From CAZEAC01 sp964510065 (GTDB lineage: Bacteria; Bdellovibrionota_C; UBA2361; CAIXSY01), in assembly GCA_964510065.1 (NCBI GenBank), contig CAZEAC010000122.1, forward strand, positions 1 through 10,246: DNA of 10,246 nt, written 5' to 3'. The notes beneath the pieces were generated by a model. The model was not told the DNA's origin, did not search any database, and saw nothing but the letters and a program-made list of their open reading frames with translations. The translations under genes and the position numbers were made by a program. Below are positions 6,546 to 10,246 of this stretch, piece after piece. Each line of letters begins with the position of its first letter. The stretch's first letter is position 1.

Positions 6546-7028
6546 TTACTGACAGCTCGTGCAAAGACCGAAGAATTCCAGCACATGACTTGTCACTTTG
6601 AACTTGTGCTTGCGCTGAATATGTTTCTCTAACTTTTCAAAGTCTTCAGGGAGCTCTAAGCATACAATTTGGCGACATTTGGTGCAGACAAGATGATGAT
6701 GATGATCGTCCTCGACGATCTTTTCGTAGCGCTTGCTTCCGTCAAGCAGATCTATTTCGCGTATTGCGCCCTGCGAAACAAGAAAATCAAACTCACGGTA
6801 GACTGTAGTCTTGTTTATTACCACTCCCTTCGTGCTTAGATCGCGCATGATTTCCGCGGCCGAGAGAGGTACTTTTGACGCCTCAAAGAGTTCAAGGAGT
6901 GCGCGACGTGCTTTAGTGAGGCGAAAGCCTTCGGAGCGAAATTTGTCGATAAATGCGGATGACTTCACGATTTGATCGTAACGAAAAGTGCGTAGACTGT
7001 CCAGATTTTCGAAATCCGAGTGGCGCAA
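6546..7028 (-). CDS. Fur-family metal-responsive repressor, probably Zur-like
   Basis: This is a Fur-superfamily repressor that binds DNA as a dimer when loaded with metal. It has a winged helix with LTKARRALLELF (37-48) and the recognition-helix region GVVINKTTVYREFDFLVSQG (68-87). The dimer and metal region contains HHHHLVCTKC (109-118), and the C-terminal CTSC (156-159) completes a four-cysteine structural zinc site (Cys115, Cys118, Cys156, Cys159). Divergent transcription from a ZnuA/ZnuB-like operon and a palindrome between them favour a zinc sensor (Zur), but Fur or Mur cannot be excluded from sequence. The full frame starts at TTG (7028); a GTG at 6968-6966 would give an N-terminus closer to usual Fur length (140 residues, starting at KSSAFIDKF after the initiator). 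Neither has a strong Shine-Dalgarno. The operator at 7048-7068 lies close upstream, so autoregulation is plausible. Confidence 0.9.
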   Translation of the reverse strand: MRHSDFENLDSLRTFRYDQIVKSSAFIDKFRSEGFRLTKARRALLELFEASKVPLSAAEIMRDLSTKGVVINKTTVYREFDFLVSQGAIREIDLLDGSKRYEKIVEDDHHHHLVCTKCRQIVCLELPEDFEKLEKHIQRKHKFKVTSHVLEFFGLCTSCQ

Positions 7029-7047
7029 CTTGCTTCAGAAGCTTTCT

Positions 7048-7068
7048 TATTGCAACTCAGCTGCAATA
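7048..7068. promoter_or_regulatory. Predicted Fur/Zur-type operator palindrome
   Basis: TATTGCA (7048-7054) and TGCAATA (7062-7068) are perfect inverted arms around the 7-base centre ACTCAGC. CT and AG inside the centre also pair, so 18 of 21 positions fit the dyad. It lies between the divergent Fur-family gene and the start of the metal-transport operon, where an operator for both is expected. Size and symmetry fit Fur-family sites. The plus strand has TTGTGT (7071-7076), 17 bp, then TATCTG (7094-7099), a weak possible promoter directly beside it. Binding is inferred. Confidence 0.6.
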
Positions 7069-7097
7069 GCTTGTGTGGAGTGTCTTCCTGTGGTATC

Positions 7098-7116
7098 TGT
7101 CGGCGAGCATCCGACA
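7098..7116 (+). other. Small leader hairpin before the metal-uptake operon
   Basis: TGTCGG (7098-7103) pairs perfectly with CCGACA (7111-7116) around the 7-base loop CGAGCAT. It sits four bases before the Shine-Dalgarno of the first gene. It is too short to be a terminator and has no T-run; it may be a minor mRNA structure or chance. Confidence 0.3.
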
Positions 7117-7120
7117 TGGT

Positions 7121-7127
7121 GGGAGGT
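7121..7127 (+). promoter_or_regulatory. Ribosome-binding site fixing the barrel-gene start
   Basis: GGGAGGT ends six bases before ATG 7134. It supports that start over the longer open frame reaching back to 7020, because the protein from 7134 begins directly with a signal peptide. Confidence 0.8.
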
Positions 7128-7133
7128 AACCGA

Positions 7134-8405
7134 ATGAAAGGTAAGATCGCTTTGAGCATTATTTTTCTGTCATTTGTGGCGGCGCAAGAGGTGCGTGCCG
7201 ATGAATCTTGTCAGCAGCAGATTGGCCACCTGATGTCTGAGCTTCAGCAGATGAAGCAGGCACTTACGGCGCTTCAGATGAAAGTAGAGAAGCAGGAGCA
7301 GGTGACTGCCCGCATCGATGCGAATTCGTCGGCTGCCGCGCGACAGTCGCCTCAAACATCTGCGCTTCCGATTTCCTCATCTGCTGGCGCTGTTTCACAG
7401 GGCAATAAACAGTTTAACCCTGACATTGGACTTGTCGCCGATTTTGTTGCTCGGTTTAGTGAAAGCGATGATGATGACGAGGGCAACGACAGGCTAAGCG
7501 CAAGACACGTGGAGCTTATTCTTGGTCACGACGTTGATCCGTACGGACGTCTCGATGCGACCATTGCAATCTCAGATTTCGAGGAAGCCGAGCTGGAAGA
7601 GGCCTACTATAGCGCCTGGGACCTTCCCCTCGGTTTGAGCGCGAGAATCGGACGATTCCGCCCCAAAATAGGCATTGCTTCTGCGCAGCATCTGGACTCA
7701 TTGGCGACGATTGACGAGCCACTTGTGATAAGCCGGTATTTCGGCGCAGAGGGACTGTTCCGAAGTGGTGCGGAGCTTTCGAGCTTCCTTCCTCTTCCTT
7801 GGGAAACCGTGGTTCACCAGGTCTATGCAGGTGTACTTGAAGGTGGTGTAGGTGAGGACGGCACGATCTTCGGAGAGAGTCACCGAGCGCCCACGCTTTA
7901 TGCGCGGCTACGTAACAGCGCTGACCTCACAGACGCATTTAATGTCGACCTTGCAACATCTTTTCTTGCCGGCTCAGCGGACAGAGACACCGCATTTGAG
8001 GTGCGAAGCGTGGGCGTCGACGTGACTGGAAGTTACCAAATGAACCCGATTCAAAAAATTACACTGCAAAGTGAGATCTATTTTCAGGATCGAGGCGCGC
8101 CTTATGAAACGGCTGAAAAATATAATAGCTCGCCACGTGGCGTGTACCTGCTTGGCGATTTTCGTTTCGCGGAGCGGTGGAATGTCGGTAGTCGTTGGGA
8201 TTTGGTCGAGCCAGTTGATGTTGGCGCAAACGATCTTCGCTCCGAAGAACAAGCCTGGAGTGTTTTCTGTTCGTTTTTCCAGAGTGAGTTTGCAAGGTGG
8301 CGTTTTCAGTACCAGTATCGCCGTCCGCTTGAAGAGGACGACGAGAATATTTTTATGTTGCAGGGTACTTTCGCGATTGGAAATCACAAACATTCGATTC
8401 AATAG
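7134..8405 (+). CDS. Outer-membrane beta-barrel protein linked to zinc uptake
   Basis: This 423-residue exported protein is probably an outer-membrane channel serving the metal-uptake system encoded after it. Residues 1-22 form a signal peptide (MKGKIALSIIFLSFVAAQEV, cleavage likely after VRA). Residues 25-60 are a glutamine-rich coiled coil (SELQQMKQALTALQMKVEKQ). Residues 65-92 are a Ser/Ala/Gln linker, and from FNPDIGLVADFVARFS (94-109) onward alternating polar and hydrophobic residues suggest porin-like strands. The order (coiled coil, FNP-D/A-I strand, GRF-x-P-x-IG, H-x-D) matches, from memory, unnamed barrel proteins found next to zinc ABC transporters. It has no TonB-box or plug domain that I can see. 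An acidic loop (SDDDDEGND, 111-119) and a terminal HKH could attract metal. It lacks a terminal Phe, having AIGNHKHSIQ instead. The next gene begins 9 bases after its stop. The fold is likely; transport of zinc is inference. Confidence 0.8.
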   Translation: MKGKIALSIIFLSFVAAQEVRADESCQQQIGHLMSELQQMKQALTALQMKVEKQEQVTARIDANSSAAARQSPQTSALPISSSAGAVSQGNKQFNPDIGLVADFVARFSESDDDDEGNDRLSARHVELILGHDVDPYGRLDATIAISDFEEAELEEAYYSAWDLPLGLSARIGRFRPKIGIASAQHLDSLATIDEPLVISRYFGAEGLFRSGAELSSFLPLPWETVVHQVYAGVLEGGVGEDGTIFGESHRAPTLYARLRNSADLTDAFNVDLATSFLAGSADRDTAFEVRSVGVDVTGSYQMNPIQKITLQSEIYFQDRGAPYETAEKYNSSPRGVYLLGDFRFAERWNVGSRWDLVEPVDVGANDLRSEEQAWSVFCSFFQSEFARWRFQYQYRRPLEEDDENIFMLQGTFAIGNHKHSIQ

Positions 8406-8414
8406 GAGCAAGCT

Positions 8415-9323
8415 ATGGGCAAAATTCCGACATTTCTGTTTGGCCTAATATTTCTTCAGCTTTCAAACGTGCATGCAGATGAATTTCGAGTGGTTACGAC
8501 GCTTTCTGCATACGCGGCTATCGCCAAGGAGATAGGTGCTGAAAGAATCCTCGTAGATTCAATTGCAGCACCAAGATTTAATCCACATTTTATTGAGCCA
8601 CGGCCGAGTGATATTTTAAAGTTGAAACGCTGCGCGCTCTTTATCCATAGCGGGCTTGATCTTGAGGCGTGGCGAAGCGCTCTTGTCAATGCGGTCGCGC
8701 GTTCTGAATTGCGGCAAGGTGGCGAGAGCCAGTTAGATCTTTCAAGGGGTATTAGGCTCCTCGAAGTTCCCACTGAAAATGTTTCGAGAGCCGAAGGTGA
8801 TATCCACCTCTTTGGCAATCCGCACTTTTGGCTTGATCCGCGAAATGGCGTTGTCATTGCAGGGAGCATTTCGGACAAACTCTCGGCGCTTGACCCTGCA
8901 GGGAAGGCGATTTACTCCGCGGGTCTTGATCGCTTCACTCAAAAGTTAAAGCAGAAAATTTCCGAGTGGAGCGCACAAGGGGCGACGCTTCGCGGACGAG
9001 AGTTAGTTGGCTATCACAATGAATGGGCCTATCTTATGGATTTCCTGGGCATGAAGATGAATCTTTTCTTGGAGCCCAAGCCTGGTGTTCCGCCTTCACC
9101 GCAAAGTATTGAGAGCATTATTTCCCAAATGAGGGCTCGAAAGATTAACGCTATTGTGCAGAGCAGCTACTTTGATAGAAAAGCAGCCGAGAGCGTCGCG
9201 GCAAAGACCGGTGCACGTGTTCTTGTTCTTGCCCAAAATGTTGGAGAGCTTGCGGGTACTGAAGATTACGTAAGCCTTATTGATTATAATGTCCGGATTT
9301 TGAGCGAGGCCGTGCATGGCTGA
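8415..9323 (+). CDS. ZnuA-like metal (probably zinc) ABC transporter substrate-binding protein
   Basis: This periplasmic cluster A-I solute-binding protein (302 residues) delivers a divalent metal to the permease encoded next. A signal peptide covers residues 1-21 (cleavage near NVHA-DEF). Metal-ligand candidates are His58 in RFNPHFIEPRPSD, His137 in GNPHFWLDP and His201 in GYHNEWAYL. The family segments GLDLEAW (80-86), EPKPGVPPSPQS (220-231) and GTEDYVSLIDYNV (281-293) are present. There is no long His-rich loop, only GDIH at 128-131. At the usual position of the fourth ligand (Asp in DPLG) it reads LAQNVG, so the site may use three His plus another residue. Three His points to zinc rather than manganese. 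ATG at 8415 has GGAG six bases upstream, overlapping the stop of the barrel gene, which indicates one operon. The stop overlaps the permease start by 8 bases. Confidence 0.93.
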   Translation: MGKIPTFLFGLIFLQLSNVHADEFRVVTTLSAYAAIAKEIGAERILVDSIAAPRFNPHFIEPRPSDILKLKRCALFIHSGLDLEAWRSALVNAVARSELRQGGESQLDLSRGIRLLEVPTENVSRAEGDIHLFGNPHFWLDPRNGVVIAGSISDKLSALDPAGKAIYSAGLDRFTQKLKQKISEWSAQGATLRGRELVGYHNEWAYLMDFLGMKMNLFLEPKPGVPPSPQSIESIISQMRARKINAIVQSSYFDRKAAESVAAKTGARVLVLAQNVGELAGTEDYVSLIDYNVRILSEAVHG

Positions 9324-10161
9324 GTTCTTTGATCTGATGCTTGCGCCCTTTGCGGCCTGTCTTGTGCTTTCGCTTATGCACGTATATTTGGGCCTTCATG
9401 TTGTCGAGCGCGGAGTGATCTTTGTCGATCTCGCGTTGGCGCAGATAGCAGCGTTCGGCGCCACCTGCGCATTTTTGGCAGGGTTTTCGCTTCATTCTCT
9501 TCCGAGCTATCTTTTCTCGCTTTTTGCCACGCTTTTAGGCGCCTGCCTTTTTGCGACAACGCGATACCGTGAACAGAGGATTCCACAAGAAGCGATAATT
9601 GGTATCGCCTATGCTGTAGCAACGGGGGCGTCGGTAATTATCCTTAGCTTCGCACCAGAAGGAGGAGAGGAGCTCAAGGCACTTCTTGTGGGTCACCTGC
9701 TCTTCGTTACTATGGGTGAGGTGAGTTCGATGGCGCTTCTCTATGGTGCAGTGGGCATCTTTCTTTGGCTCGCGAGAAAAAAACTTCTTCTGATTTCTCA
9801 AGATCCTGCGCGTGCATTCTCTCTGGGTATGCGGGTCCGACTTTGGGATCTTCTATTCTACGCTCTTTTCGGAGTGGTGGTGACAAGTTCCACTGAGCTC
9901 GCGGGAGTACTGCTTGTGTTTTCATTTTTGGTGGTGCCGTCTGTGTGTGCCTTGCTTTTTGCGCGGACGATACGCGGGCGACTTCTTTTTGGGTGGGGAG
10001 TTGGCGTGCTAAGCAGTGTCGCCGGCGTTTGCTCGTCTTATTTTCTCGATCTTCCGACGGGAGCCACCGTCGTTTGCATATTCGGAGTCGCACTCGTATT
10101 TTGTGCGTTACTTCAGCGCTTTTTGGCTTTTCGAGAGAAGGCCGCGAGAAGTCCAGGCTAG
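9316..10161 (+). CDS. ZnuB-like metal ABC transporter permease (ABC-3 family)
   Basis: This is an inner-membrane permease of the ABC-3 (ZnuB/TroC) family, forming the metal channel as a homodimer. The 281 residues contain about eight or nine hydrophobic segments, roughly 8-28, 37-57, 61-80, 92-112, 138-154, 178-190, 193-215, 223-243 and 247-268. Family landmarks are LGLHVVERGVIFVDLALAQI (25-44), the G-x-x-YA stretch IIGIAYAVATGASVIIL (94-110) and ELAGVLLVFSFLVVPSVCAL (194-213). The ATG at 9316 overlaps the end of the substrate-binding gene by 8 bases, with GAGCGAGG upstream, so translation is coupled. No ATPase gene precedes it, and the window ends 85 bases after it, so the ATP-binding subunit is downstream of the window or elsewhere. 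The stop codon (TAG 10159-10161) lies inside a 17-bp inverted repeat. Confidence 0.94.
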   Translation: MAEFFDLMLAPFAACLVLSLMHVYLGLHVVERGVIFVDLALAQIAAFGATCAFLAGFSLHSLPSYLFSLFATLLGACLFATTRYREQRIPQEAIIGIAYAVATGASVIILSFAPEGGEELKALLVGHLLFVTMGEVSSMALLYGAVGIFLWLARKKLLLISQDPARAFSLGMRVRLWDLLFYALFGVVVTSSTELAGVLLVFSFLVVPSVCALLFARTIRGRLLFGWGVGVLSSVAGVCSSYFLDLPTGATVVCIFGVALVFCALLQRFLAFREKAARSPG

Positions 10162-10222
10162 ATTCCTTGGCTTTTGGAATTAGCACCAAACGAGTTGCAT
10201 TCTGGAGCCAAGGAATCTAGCC
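10156..10222. repeat. Perfect 17-bp inverted repeat overlapping the permease stop codon
   Basis: GGCTAGATTCCTTGGCT (10156-10172) and AGCCAAGGAATCTAGCC (10206-10222) are exact reverse complements, 33 bases apart. Inside, TTTGG (10173-10177) can pair with CCAAA (10186-10190). As RNA this would be a very stable 3' end structure for the operon. No T-run follows within the window, so a standard intrinsic terminator is not shown. It could be an mRNA-stabilising hairpin, a terminator of another type, a REP-like dispersed repeat or the end of an inserted element. Confidence 0.75.
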
Positions 10223-10237
10223 GGCCAGGACGGCCGG
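10221..10237. repeat. GC-rich short hairpin at the right edge
   Basis: CCGGCC (10221-10226) pairs with GGCCGG (10232-10237) around AGGAC. It overlaps the last two bases of the preceding 17-bp arm, so the two stems may compete or form a tandem structure. Its GC-rich, REP-like look contrasts with the AT-richer operon. The element may continue past the window. Confidence 0.45.
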
Positions 10238-10246
10238 ACAGGCGCG

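Noticed and set aside
7021..7036. Sigma-54 promoter-like TGGCGCAACTTGC before the metal operon
   Set aside because: The GG-to-GC distance is two bases too short for a -24/-12 promoter.
7020..7133. Upstream extension of the barrel gene to the first in-frame start at 7020
   Set aside because: It would overlap the regulator gene and the operator; ATG 7134 has a strong GGGAGG and directly begins a signal peptide.
9945..10220. Plus-strand frame over the end of the permease and the inverted repeat
   Set aside because: It is out of frame with the permease and its product shows no domain-like pattern; explained as a shadow.

Overview
The window suggests a Gram-negative bacterium: it encodes the lipopolysaccharide-export ATPase LptB, an outer-membrane beta-barrel protein with a signal peptide, and sigma-54 in an lptB-rpoN-hpf-rapZ order typical of Proteobacteria in the broad sense. 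The lack of ptsN and npr beside hpf/rapZ, and the type of zinc-transport locus, look more like the former Deltaproteobacteria or a related phylum than an enteric bacterium. No rRNA or tRNA is present, so the placement is an inference.

Layout. Positions 1-307 hold no confident gene: there is an orphan minus-strand reading frame ending at the left edge and a cluster of CCAAAGTCCAG direct repeats. Positions 308-5471 are a minus-strand housekeeping block, read right to left: lptB, a 396-bp gap with a ~140-bp palindromic repeat, rpoN, hpf, rapZ and metK. It links envelope biogenesis, alternative transcription initiation, ribosome hibernation, RNase adaptation and S-adenosylmethionine synthesis. 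A plus-strand RlmI/RlmK-type methyltransferase (5552-6376) diverges from lptB. A second palindromic element of the same family lies between its end and the convergent end of a Fur-family regulator.

Positions 6546-10161 look like a metal-homeostasis locus. A Fur/Zur-type repressor on the minus strand diverges from a three-gene plus-strand operon: an outer-membrane beta-barrel protein, a ZnuA-like periplasmic metal-binding protein and a ZnuB-like permease. A 21-bp near-perfect palindrome (TATTGCA...TGCAATA) between the two transcription units is the probable operator. The likely circuit is that the metal-loaded repressor shuts off the operon when zinc is sufficient. On zinc limitation the barrel would carry metal across the outer membrane, the binding protein would capture it and the permease would import it. 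No ATPase for this transporter lies in the window.

The permease stop codon lies inside a 17-bp perfect inverted repeat (10156-10172 with 10206-10222), followed by a short GC-rich hairpin at the right edge. The most interesting points are the operator plus the poorly characterised barrel, the missing ATPase, the paired ~140-bp palindromic elements, and the structured repeat at the right edge. I saw no CRISPR array, transposase or phage gene, and no clearly new defence system.
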